22,866 nucleotides of DNA, taken from assembly GCA_050480705.1 (NCBI GenBank), contig JBJHAX010000033.1, positions 1 through 22,866 on the forward strand. The letters are read 5' to 3'. Position numbers and translations under genes: made by a program. Each line of letters opens with the position of its first letter. Within the stretch, counting starts at the first letter, position 1. Source of the DNA: JBJHAX01 sp050480705. Lineage in GTDB: Bacteria > Actinomycetota > Nitriliruptoria > Nitriliruptorales > Nitriliruptoraceae. A model generated the notes under the pieces. It did no database searches. It was given only the letters and a program-made list of their open reading frames with translations, and had not been told where the DNA came from. This document shows, piece by piece, positions 1 through 6,856 of this stretch.

Positions 1-210
1 CCCCACAGCAGCATCTGATTCAGCGAGACCTACCCCAGAAGCCCGCAAAAACCCCACAATCCCTACGCTGCCAGCAGCAAACCGATCAACGCCGGCTGAA
101 CAGCCCCAGCGCGTGAATCCAAGTTAGCGCTGGCGGCCAGCGGCGACGGGACCGGATGTGTCGACGGTGGACGGGGACGCGGCCGCTCCGGGCGACTGAA
201 GGAGCGCGGC
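1..210. other. Non-coding left edge, lctP upstream region
   Basis: No convincing gene is visible here; the open frames reaching into it from the minus strand are antisense to lctP and have no recognisable family sequence. A short inverted repeat (6-bp arms CGCTGG/CCAGCG around a 3-base loop) sits at 128-142. A clear Shine-Dalgarno AAGGAG at 199-204 lies 6 bases before the lctP ATG. I could not identify a convincing -35/-10 promoter. Confidence 0.5.
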
Positions 211-1854
211 ATGACCGCGTCGGCTTCCGCCTTCGAGCAGGGCTACACCCCCGTTGCTGACAGCTTGGCGATGTCGTTCTGGATCGCCGTCGTGCCGGTG
301 CTCCTCGTATTCGTGCTGCTCGGTGCATTGCGCGTCAAAGTCCACGTCGCTGCTGCGGCCGGCTTGTCGTGCGGCTTCGTTCTCGCCGTCGTCGTGTGGC
401 AACTACCGCTGGAGCTGGCGGTCGCCAGCGGCCTCATGGGCGTCGCTGTCGCGCTGGTGCCGATGCTCTGGACGCTCATCGCAGCCGTCTGGTTGATGAA
501 CCTGCTCAACGAGAGCGGCTACTTCGAGGTGCTCAAGGAGTCGATGGGGTATCTGACCCACGACCGCCGCCTGCAGGCATTGCTCGTCGGATTCGGGTTC
601 AACGGGCTCCTCGAGGGCCTCGTCGCGATCGGGTCACCGATCGCGATCATCGCCGCGATGCTCGCGGGCCTGGGATTCCCTCCGTTGATCGCTGCGATGG
701 TCGCGTTGCTCGGCGACGCCCACCCGGGGGTGTGGGGACCGATGGGCCTTCCGGTTCTGGTGATGGAGCTGGTCACCGACCTCGATCCCAATGCGATCGG
801 AGCGATGGCCGGCCGGCAGACGCCGATCCTTGCGATCCTCGTCGCCCCGGTGATCATCCTGGTCGTCTCCGGATGGCGGGGGTTCCGAGATGTCTGGTGG
901 GTGACGGTTGCGTGCGGGCTCGCGTTCGCAGCAGGAACCTTCATCGCGGCCAACTACATCAGCTTCTTCCTTGCAGGGATCGTCGGCGCGCTCGCCGCGA
1001 TCGCGACGCTCCTCGTCGTCCTCGCATTCTGGCGCCCACGTTCGGTGTGGCGCTTTCCCGGGGAGACGCTGCCGGTCCACGCGGCTGTCCGACGGCCGGC
1101 GTCCTCCATCATCCGGGCGTGGTCACCGATTGCGATCCTTGTCGGCAGTGTCGTGATCGCCACCGGAACGCCGCTTCGTGCCACGCTCGCCCGCGCGAGC
1201 CGGATCGAGTTCACCTGGCCTGCGCTGGACGGCCAGGTTGTCCGCACACCACCGGTCGTCGCTGACCCGGGGGTCTACCCCGCCGTCTTTGTCTCCGAAC
1301 TGCTGCTGGTCCCCGGGACGCTGGTGGTGCTGACCGCGTTCGTATCGATGTGGACGTTGCGGATCAGCCCTGGTCGCGCCGTCGGTGTCCTGTTCGCCAC
1401 GCTTCGCCAGTTGCGCACCGCGATACTGACGACGGTCAGTGTGCTCGCCCTGGCCTACATCATGAACTACTCGGGGATCGCGTTGACCATCGGATTGGGA
1501 TTCGCCTCTGCAGGCGTGTGGTTCCCAGCTGCTGCAGTCCTCCTGGGCCTGGTCGGCAGCGGCATCGCTGGGACCAACACCGCCTCGAACGCGCTGTTTG
1601 GCAATCTGGTGGCGGTCGGCGGCGCACAGGCCGGCATCGATCCGGTCCTGGCCGCGGGATCGCTCGGGTCAGGCGGGAACATGGGTAAGGCGATCGCACC
1701 GTCTGCGCTGACGCTGGCGACCGGTGCCGCCAAGATTCAGGGTTCCGAGGGCCTGCTGTTGCGACGCCTGATCGGCATCAGCCTCGCGCTGACCGTCGTC
1801 GTCGCCGTGATCGCCATGGCCCAGCATCACCTCGTGTCGTGGATGGTGCCTTGA
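211..1854 (+). CDS. L-lactate permease family transporter (LctP/LldP-type)
   Basis: Integral membrane carrier of the lactate permease family, whose known members import lactate or glycolate with protons. The 547-residue length matches E. coli LldP (551). The protein is almost entirely hydrophobic helices. Two family signatures are visible: the FNGLLEG...GSPIAI...GLGFPPLIAA stretch around residues 130-165, and GTNTASNALFGN at 454-465 followed by GSGGNMGKAIAP. In typical lactate permeases the last segment reads roughly SGGVMGKMISPQ, so this protein diverges near its presumed substrate path, and lactate as substrate is only a guess. The start is set by AAGGAG six bases upstream. The gene precedes lacI-hisD-SDR on the same strand with a gap of roughly 200 bases and probably imports that cluster's organic acid substrate. 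Confidence 0.9.
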   Translation: MTASASAFEQGYTPVADSLAMSFWIAVVPVLLVFVLLGALRVKVHVAAAAGLSCGFVLAVVVWQLPLELAVASGLMGVAVALVPMLWTLIAAVWLMNLLNESGYFEVLKESMGYLTHDRRLQALLVGFGFNGLLEGLVAIGSPIAIIAAMLAGLGFPPLIAAMVALLGDAHPGVWGPMGLPVLVMELVTDLDPNAIGAMAGRQTPILAILVAPVIILVVSGWRGFRDVWWVTVACGLAFAAGTFIAANYISFFLAGIVGALAAIATLLVVLAFWRPRSVWRFPGETLPVHAAVRRPASSIIRAWSPIAILVGSVVIATGTPLRATLARASRIEFTWPALDGQVVRTPPVVADPGVYPAVFVSELLLVPGTLVVLTAFVSMWTLRISPGRAVGVLFATLRQLRTAILTTVSVLALAYIMNYSGIALTIGLGFASAGVWFPAAAVLLGLVGSGIAGTNTASNALFGNLVAVGGAQAGIDPVLAAGSLGSGGNMGKAIAPSALTLATGAAKIQGSEGLLLRRLIGISLALTVVVAVIAMAQHHLVSWMVP

Positions 1855-1894
1855 CCCGGTTCCATGTGTTCGCGACGGCTGGCAGCAGGATCTG

Positions 1895-1934
1895 TTGACA
1901 CGAACGCGCACCTGTGCCAGTGTACTTTCGTACA
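1895..1934 (+). promoter_or_regulatory. Candidate lacI promoter with overlapping palindrome
   Basis: In the lctP-lacI gap a perfect TTGACA (1895-1900) is followed by TGTACT (1921-1926), a 4/6 match to a -10 box, but with a long 20-base spacer. The -10 candidate is part of the inverted repeat TGTAC-TTTC-GTACA (1921-1934). An inverted repeat over a -10 box is a classic place for a repressor operator, so autoregulation by the adjacent LacI protein is plausible. LacI-family operators usually have a central CG, which this one lacks. Confidence 0.35.
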
Positions 1935-2051
1935 AGCCTGACTACGTATTCATGACGGCCGTGCTGCGCGGTGAATCACCCGCCACGGGGTGTGCACGGT
2001 CGTCGGGGCGACGAGGGCGCACATGCCGATGCGCGACCAGGCCAGGCGGCC

Positions 2052-3095
2052 GTGACGACCAGCCGCGACGCCGCACGACTGGCAGGGGTGTCCCAGTCGA
2101 CCGTTTCGCGCGTCATCCGTGGCGGCGCGAACGTGGCACCGGAGACCCGCGAGCGGGTGCACGCGGCGATCCAGGAAAGCGGATACCGGCCGCACGCCGC
2201 CGCGACCGCCATGCGAACCCAACGCACCGGCACGATCGGGGTCGTGGTCGCCAACATGGCCAATCCGTTCTACCCGGCGATGTTGGAATCGCTCGGCGAC
2301 GAACTGCACCGCCACGATCTGAGAATGATCCTCTGGAACGCTGCCAGTGGGGCGGGCGAGGACGCGGCCCTGACGGCGATCGAAGAACGCCGGGTGGACG
2401 GGGTGATGTTCACTACCGCAACAGCCGAGTCCGTCTCGCTGCAACGCGCCGTCGAACGCCGCTCACCGGTGGTTCTGGTCAACCGCGCTGTTCCCGACCT
2501 CGCCTGCGCCACTGTCGACAGCATGAACGAAGCGGCGAGTGCGCTGATCGCCGGATACTTCGCAGCCAACGGCCACGAACGGGTGGGATTCGTGGCAGGC
2601 CCCAAGCAGGCGAGCACCTCCCGAGACCGCCAGCGTGGGTTTACCAGCGGGGTCCGGACACACGGCCTCCGCCTGCTTGACGACCACGTCGTCGACGGCG
2701 GGTTCACCCACGAGGGGGGTGCGCAGGCACTGCACCGCATGTTCGACGGGTCTCAGGCGCCCCCGACCGCCGTGTTCTGTGCCAACGACCTCAGTGCGCT
2801 CGGCGTTCTCGACGCTGCCCGGCAACGGGGCATCGCCGTGCCTGGCGAGCTGTGGGTCGTCGGCTACGACGACATCCCGCTCGCCTCCTGGACGGCCTAC
2901 GAGCTCACGACCGCACGTCAGCCCGTACCGGAGATGGCACGCGCAGCGGTGGAACTGCTCGTCGAGCGGATCGCCGCACCGTGGCGGCCACCGGAACACC
3001 GTCGCTTCCCGGGCGACATCGTGGTGCGCCGCTCGACGGCTCACACCGCGCTGGCCCGACCGATCGACGAGGAGATCGACCGATGGAGCACCTGA
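2052..3095 (+). CDS. LacI-family transcriptional regulator
   Basis: Ligand-responsive DNA-binding repressor or activator of 347 residues from the chosen GTG. The N-terminal helix-turn-helix is textbook: SRDAARLAGVSQSTVSRVIRG at about residues 4-24, then the hinge region to about 60. A periplasmic-binding-protein-like effector domain follows, recognisable from GVVVANMANPFYPAML, the FCANDLSALGVLDAA motif and VVGYDDIPLASW. The frame stays open upstream to GTG codons at 1971 and 1992. I prefer 2052 because LacI proteins begin within a few residues of the helix-turn-helix, although the ribosome binding site is weak. The 3' end overlaps the hisD-like gene by 13 bases, so this regulator is cotranscribed with the enzymes and probably senses their substrate. 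Confidence 0.93.
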   Translation: MTTSRDAARLAGVSQSTVSRVIRGGANVAPETRERVHAAIQESGYRPHAAATAMRTQRTGTIGVVVANMANPFYPAMLESLGDELHRHDLRMILWNAASGAGEDAALTAIEERRVDGVMFTTATAESVSLQRAVERRSPVVLVNRAVPDLACATVDSMNEAASALIAGYFAANGHERVGFVAGPKQASTSRDRQRGFTSGVRTHGLRLLDDHVVDGGFTHEGGAQALHRMFDGSQAPPTAVFCANDLSALGVLDAARQRGIAVPGELWVVGYDDIPLASWTAYELTTARQPVPEMARAAVELLVERIAAPWRPPEHRRFPGDIVVRRSTAHTALARPIDEEIDRWST

Positions 3096-4363
3096 AGCGC
3101 CCGGCGGTGACCGACCAGGTACTCGACACCCGAGTGGTCGCCGAGACGGTCACGGGCATCATCGATGACGTCCGGGAGCGCGGCATGGAGGCGGTCCGCG
3201 TGTACGCCGAGAAGTTCGACGGCTACGCGCCAGAAGACCTCCGGGTCCCCCGCGACGAGATCGAGAAAGCAGCTTCTCGCATCGATGACGACCTCAAACG
3301 TGCGATCCATTTCGCACACGACCAGGTACGCCGATTCGCCGAGTTGCAGCGCGAGACCATCCAGGATCTCGAGGTCGAGACGGAACCGGGCGTCGTTCTC
3401 GGCCATCGCAATGTTCCGGTCGACCGGGTGGGCGCCTATGTGCCCGGCGGGCGCTACAGCCTGATCGCTTCGTCGTACATGAGCATCATCCCGGCACGGG
3501 TCGCCGGTGTGAAGGAAGTGCACGTTTGCACCCCGCCGCGCAACGGCGAGATCCATCCGGGGTTGCTGTACTCCGCCGACCTGGCGGGCGCCGACACGAT
3601 CCACGCACTCGGCGGCGTGCAGGCGCTCGCGGCGCTCGCCTTCGGGGTGCTGCCCGACGTCGGGCCCGTCGACTTTCTCGCGGGCCCCGGAAACCGGTTC
3701 GTGGTCGAAGCCAAACGGCAGCTGTTCGGCGAGGTCGGCATCGACCTGCTGGCCGGTCCCACCGAGATCGGAATCGTCGCTGACGAGACGGCCGACCCTT
3801 TCATCGTCGCCTGCGACCTCGTCGGCCAGGCCGAACACGACCCCCACTCGCGGGCAATCCTCATCACGACCTCCCGCAAGCTGGCGGAGGAGGTCATCGC
3901 CCAGATGGACGACCACCTTTCGGCGGTCTCGACCGAAGACGTGGCCCGCCAGTGCTGGGAGAACGGGGGCGAGGTCATCGTCGTCGACGACGAAGACGAG
4001 ATGGTCGCAGTCAGCGACGAGTACGCGATCGAGCACGTCGAAGTGCTCGTACGCGACCCGGAGCGATTCATCGACCGGCTCACCCACTACGGCTCGCTGT
4101 TCGTCGGCGAGGAAGCAACGGTCGCCTATGGGGACAAGGTCAGCGGCCCCAACCACATCCTGCCCACGCATCGCGCCGCTCGATTCACCGGCGGCCTCTG
4201 GGTCGGCAAGTTCCTCAAGACGGTCACCTACCAGCGCATGGATCGCGCAGGCTCGCGCCTGATGGCCCAACACTGCGAAGTCGAATCCCTGGCCGAAGGC
4301 ATGGTCGCCCATGCGAGGACAGCTCGGGTCCGCCTGGACCGCTACACGCAGGAAAGGTCATGA
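3083..4363 (+). CDS. Histidinol dehydrogenase-family NAD-dependent dehydrogenase (HisD/HpsN-like)
   Basis: Zinc-dependent enzyme of 426 residues in the family that oxidises an alcohol through an aldehyde to a carboxylate with two NAD+. Ligands aligned by spacing to E. coli HisD (Q259, H262, D360, H419) are Q249, H252, D351 and H410; the catalytic Glu-His pair is E317-H318. The chemistry is therefore likely intact. No other histidine-biosynthesis gene is near; the gene sits between a LacI regulator and an SDR. A family member in such catabolic settings, HpsN, oxidises 2,3-dihydroxypropane-1-sulfonate to sulfolactate. I infer a similar catabolic role on a hydroxymethyl substrate, but no desulfonation gene (suyAB) is in the window, so the substrate is open. 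ATG 3083 has GAGGAG at 3069-3074; the frame extends farther upstream inside lacI but has no family sequence there. Confidence 0.88.
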   Translation: MEHLKRPAVTDQVLDTRVVAETVTGIIDDVRERGMEAVRVYAEKFDGYAPEDLRVPRDEIEKAASRIDDDLKRAIHFAHDQVRRFAELQRETIQDLEVETEPGVVLGHRNVPVDRVGAYVPGGRYSLIASSYMSIIPARVAGVKEVHVCTPPRNGEIHPGLLYSADLAGADTIHALGGVQALAALAFGVLPDVGPVDFLAGPGNRFVVEAKRQLFGEVGIDLLAGPTEIGIVADETADPFIVACDLVGQAEHDPHSRAILITTSRKLAEEVIAQMDDHLSAVSTEDVARQCWENGGEVIVVDDEDEMVAVSDEYAIEHVEVLVRDPERFIDRLTHYGSLFVGEEATVAYGDKVSGPNHILPTHRAARFTGGLWVGKFLKTVTYQRMDRAGSRLMAQHCEVESLAEGMVAHARTARVRLDRYTQERS

Positions 4364-5184
4364 CCGTGCCGTCGCTCGACAAGCTGCGGGAACGCTCCGA
4401 CGACCGTCTTGCGGGCCGTGTCGCGCTGGTCACCGGCGGTGCAGGAGGAATCGGCCAATGGATCGCGCTCGGCCTGGCCGCCGCAGGAGCAGCGGTCGCG
4501 GTCACCTCGCGCGACATCGACCGCTTGAGCGGGACCCTGGAGGGAATCGCAGAGCTCGGAGGTGAAGCAGAACCGATCGGGCTCGACATCCGGGAGGCCG
4601 ACAGTGTCGACGCCGCCGTCGAACAGACCCTCGCCCGCTTCGGCAAGCTCGACATCCTCGTCGCCAACAGCGGCATCGGCGGCCCAACTTCCCCCCTTTG
4701 GGAAGTCGAGCCCGAGGACTGGGACGAGACCTTCGACATCAACGTCCGTGGCACCTATCTGACGGTCCGAGCAGCCGTGCGCCAGATGATCGATGCGCAA
4801 GCTGGTGGGAGCATCGTCGTCATCGGATCTATGACCGGCAAGCGTCCGCTGCTCAACCGGACGCCGTACGCGGCCAGCAAGCTTGCGCTGGTCGGCATGG
4901 TGCGAACACTGGCGACCGAGCTCGGCCCCCATGGGATCCGCGCCAACGTGGTCTCGCCCGGATTCGTTCTCGGCGACCGCCTCGACTGGCTGCTCGCCGC
5001 GCAAGCCCAGGCGCAGCAGCGGCCTGAAGACGATGTGCGCGCCGACGCAGCCGACCAGGCTCCCCTGCGCCGCTTCGTCAACCCTGCCGACATCGCACAC
5101 GCCGTCGTCCACCTCGCCAGCGACGACGCCGCAGCCGTGACGGGGATCGATCACAACGTCACCGCCGGACTGGTCATGTATTGA
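4360..5184 (+). CDS. SDR-family NAD(P)-dependent oxidoreductase
   Basis: Classical short-chain dehydrogenase of 274 residues, a typical length. The Rossmann cofactor motif TGGAGGIG is at residues 25-32, the NSG motif follows strand 4, and the catalytic Ser157, Tyr170 and Lys174 have canonical spacing (YAASK). A 17-residue N-terminal extension precedes the fold. The ATG overlaps the stop of the hisD-like gene (ATGA), with GGAAAGG at 4351-4357 inside that gene, so the two are translationally coupled and probably act in one pathway, for example one oxidising C2 and the other the terminal carbon of a polyol-like substrate. The C-terminus DHNVTAGLVMY is where the substrate loop and dimer interface lie in SDRs. 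The substrate cannot be read from sequence; a 3-oxoacyl-ACP reductase label, often given automatically to such proteins, is not supported by context. Confidence 0.92.
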   Translation: MTVPSLDKLRERSDDRLAGRVALVTGGAGGIGQWIALGLAAAGAAVAVTSRDIDRLSGTLEGIAELGGEAEPIGLDIREADSVDAAVEQTLARFGKLDILVANSGIGGPTSPLWEVEPEDWDETFDINVRGTYLTVRAAVRQMIDAQAGGSIVVIGSMTGKRPLLNRTPYAASKLALVGMVRTLATELGPHGIRANVVSPGFVLGDRLDWLLAAQAQAQQRPEDDVRADAADQAPLRRFVNPADIAHAVVHLASDDAAAVTGIDHNVTAGLVMY

Positions 5185-5247
5185 GGACCGTTCGGCAGAC
5201 GCAATCGGGTGGGTGGGATGACCGGCCAGGCCCATCCGAATTGGACG

Positions 5248-5263
5248 CCCGCGACCAAGCGGG
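5248..5263. terminator. Short GC hairpin after the SDR gene
   Basis: CCCGC (5248-5252) pairs with GCGGG (5259-5263) around a 6-base loop, extendable by one G-T and one C-G pair. It lies about 63 bases after the SDR stop and could end the lacI operon. It lacks a T-tract, so this is a weak call. Confidence 0.25.
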
Positions 5264-5287
5264 TGCCGGGCAGCTCAAGCCGGGTGG

Positions 5288-5306
5288 CGTAGCCACGGTG
5301 GCTACG
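5288..5306. promoter_or_regulatory. 19-bp perfect palindrome ahead of atoE (candidate operator)
   Basis: CGTAGCCACGGTGGCTACG consists of two 9-base arms around a single central G, ending 32 bases before the atoE ATG. The one-base centre makes it a poor RNA hairpin but a good site for a dimeric DNA-binding protein. The regulator is unknown; the LacI protein in the window is the nearest candidate, although this arm sequence differs from the inverted repeat ahead of lacI. Confidence 0.45.
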
Positions 5307-5338
5307 ACGACAACGATCAGCACGAGAGAGGGAGACTC

Positions 5339-6769
5339 ATGAGTTTCTTCCAAGGAATGGGGCGCGGCCTGTCCAAGGTGGCAGCGCGCTGGATGCCTGA
5401 CCCGATGATCTTCGCGCTTGCGCTGTCGGTCATCGTGTTCGGCTTGGGCATCGCGATGACCGACAGCGGGCCGATGGACATGATCCGCCACTGGTACGGC
5501 GGATTCTGGAGCCTGCTGACGTTCGCGATGCAGATGGCGCTGATCCTGATGACCGGATACGCGCTCGCGACCGCACCCGGCCTGCGCGAGGGCATCAAAT
5601 GGCTCGCGCGCATCCCCAACAGTGGACGCTCGGCGGTGTTCATGACCGCGATCGTCTCGACCATGTTCACCTACTTCCACTGGGGCCTTGGCCTGATCGT
5701 CGCTGCGATCTTCGCCTTGACACTCGGCAGAGAGGCTGCACGGCGCGGTGTCACGATCCACTATCCACTGCTCGGAGCGGCCGCCTACACCGGACAGATG
5801 GTGTGGCACGTGGGCCCGTCAACCTCTGCAGGGCTGCTGTCGGCCACTGAAGGCCATTTCCTGGAGGATCTGATTGGCATCGTGCCGATCACCGAATCAG
5901 TGATCACCCCCTACGCGCTCGGCCTCGCCGTGATGCTCGTGTTCTTCGTCGTGCCGTTCACCATGTGGGCGATGACACCCCGCGACGACGAGTCGGTCGG
6001 TCTCGCCGAATACGCACCCGACAAGCTCGAAGACGTCCCCGACGGTGGAGGCGCCGGCGGAGGCAGCGGAGCTGCTCCTGCAGGCGGCCCAGGCGGCGTC
6101 CAGACCGCGACGGGCACCGCGACCGAAGTCGAAGAGCGAACGCCGGCGTCGATCGTGGAGAACAGCCGCATCGTCGCAGCACTCATCTGGATCCCCGGCC
6201 TGATCTACGTGGTCTACTGGTTCGCGACCCGCGGCATGGACCTCAACCTCGACATCTTCAACTTCGCATTCCTCATGCTCGGACTGGCGTTGCACGGAAC
6301 CGCGATCGCCTACATCCGCGCTATCCAGGACGCGGTGAAGGGTGCAGCGGGGATCATCCTGCAGTTCCCGTTCTACGGCGGCATCGCGGGGATGATCAGT
6401 GCGTCGGGACTCGGCACGATCTTCGCCGGCGGGCTGCTCGCCATCTCCACCCAGCAGAGCTTCCCGGTCATCGCCTGGATCACGGGAAGCATCATGAACA
6501 TCTTCGTGCCGTCCGGCGGAGGTGAGTGGGCGGTCATCGGCGAGACGATCAGCCGGACCGCGATCGACCTCAACGTCCCGATCGGGCAGGCGATCGTCGC
6601 CTACGGCGTCGGAGACATGTGGAGCAACATGCTCCAGCCGTTCTGGGCGATCCCGCTTCTCGGGATCATGGGGCTCAAAGCGCGAGACATCATCGGCTAC
6701 ACGTTCGGGCTGATGTGCATCGCGTTCCCGTTCCTGTTCCTCTACCTGTGGTTCGTGCCCTTCTCGTAA
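5339..6769 (+). CDS. atoE: Short-chain fatty acid transporter, AtoE family
   Basis: Integral membrane protein of 476 residues belonging to the AtoE family, associated with uptake of acetoacetate or short-chain fatty acids. Family features include the N-terminal RWMPDPMIFALALS segment, FHWGLGLIVAAIFA, VWHVGPSTSAGLL and the C-terminal FVPSGGGEWAVIGE and YGVGDMWSNMLQPFWAIPLLGI stretches. E. coli AtoE has 440 residues; the extra length here is mostly a polar, glycine/alanine-rich loop at about residues 235-265 between two membrane helices. The ATG has a strong purine-rich ribosome site (GAGAGAGGGA) just upstream. The gene starts 154 bases after the SDR gene, behind a 19-bp palindrome, and is followed by acetoacetyl-CoA synthetase, which fits import followed by activation of acetoacetate. 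Confidence 0.92.
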   Translation: MSFFQGMGRGLSKVAARWMPDPMIFALALSVIVFGLGIAMTDSGPMDMIRHWYGGFWSLLTFAMQMALILMTGYALATAPGLREGIKWLARIPNSGRSAVFMTAIVSTMFTYFHWGLGLIVAAIFALTLGREAARRGVTIHYPLLGAAAYTGQMVWHVGPSTSAGLLSATEGHFLEDLIGIVPITESVITPYALGLAVMLVFFVVPFTMWAMTPRDDESVGLAEYAPDKLEDVPDGGGAGGGSGAAPAGGPGGVQTATGTATEVEERTPASIVENSRIVAALIWIPGLIYVVYWFATRGMDLNLDIFNFAFLMLGLALHGTAIAYIRAIQDAVKGAAGIILQFPFYGGIAGMISASGLGTIFAGGLLAISTQQSFPVIAWITGSIMNIFVPSGGGEWAVIGETISRTAIDLNVPIGQAIVAYGVGDMWSNMLQPFWAIPLLGIMGLKARDIIGYTFGLMCIAFPFLFLYLWFVPFS

Positions 6770-6783
6770 GCCGCACCACGTGT

Positions 6784-6815
6784 CGAGGGGGCGGGCGCTT
6801 GTGCCCGCCCCCTCG
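6784..6815 (+). terminator. GC-rich hairpin between atoE and acsA
   Basis: A perfect 13-bp stem (CGAGGGGGCGGGC paired with GCCCGCCCCCTCG) closes a 6-base loop, 14 bases after the atoE stop. No run of T follows. Hairpins without a U-tract are often proposed as terminators in high-GC actinobacteria; it could also be a partial terminator or an mRNA-stability element that sets atoE above acsA. Confidence 0.55.
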
Positions 6816-6856
6816 GCTGCCTCTGCGACGTTGACCACAGACGGAAGGACGGTTGC

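Noticed and set aside
3041..4312. Minus-strand open frame of 423 codons antisense to the hisD-like gene
   Set aside because: The plus-strand HisD-family protein has its metal and catalytic residues in register; the antisense frame has no family features.
3083..4363. Assignment as the histidine-biosynthesis hisD gene
   Set aside because: No his gene is adjacent, and the gene overlaps a LacI regulator and an SDR, which points to catabolism. Without an alignment this is not excluded, so no gene symbol is given.
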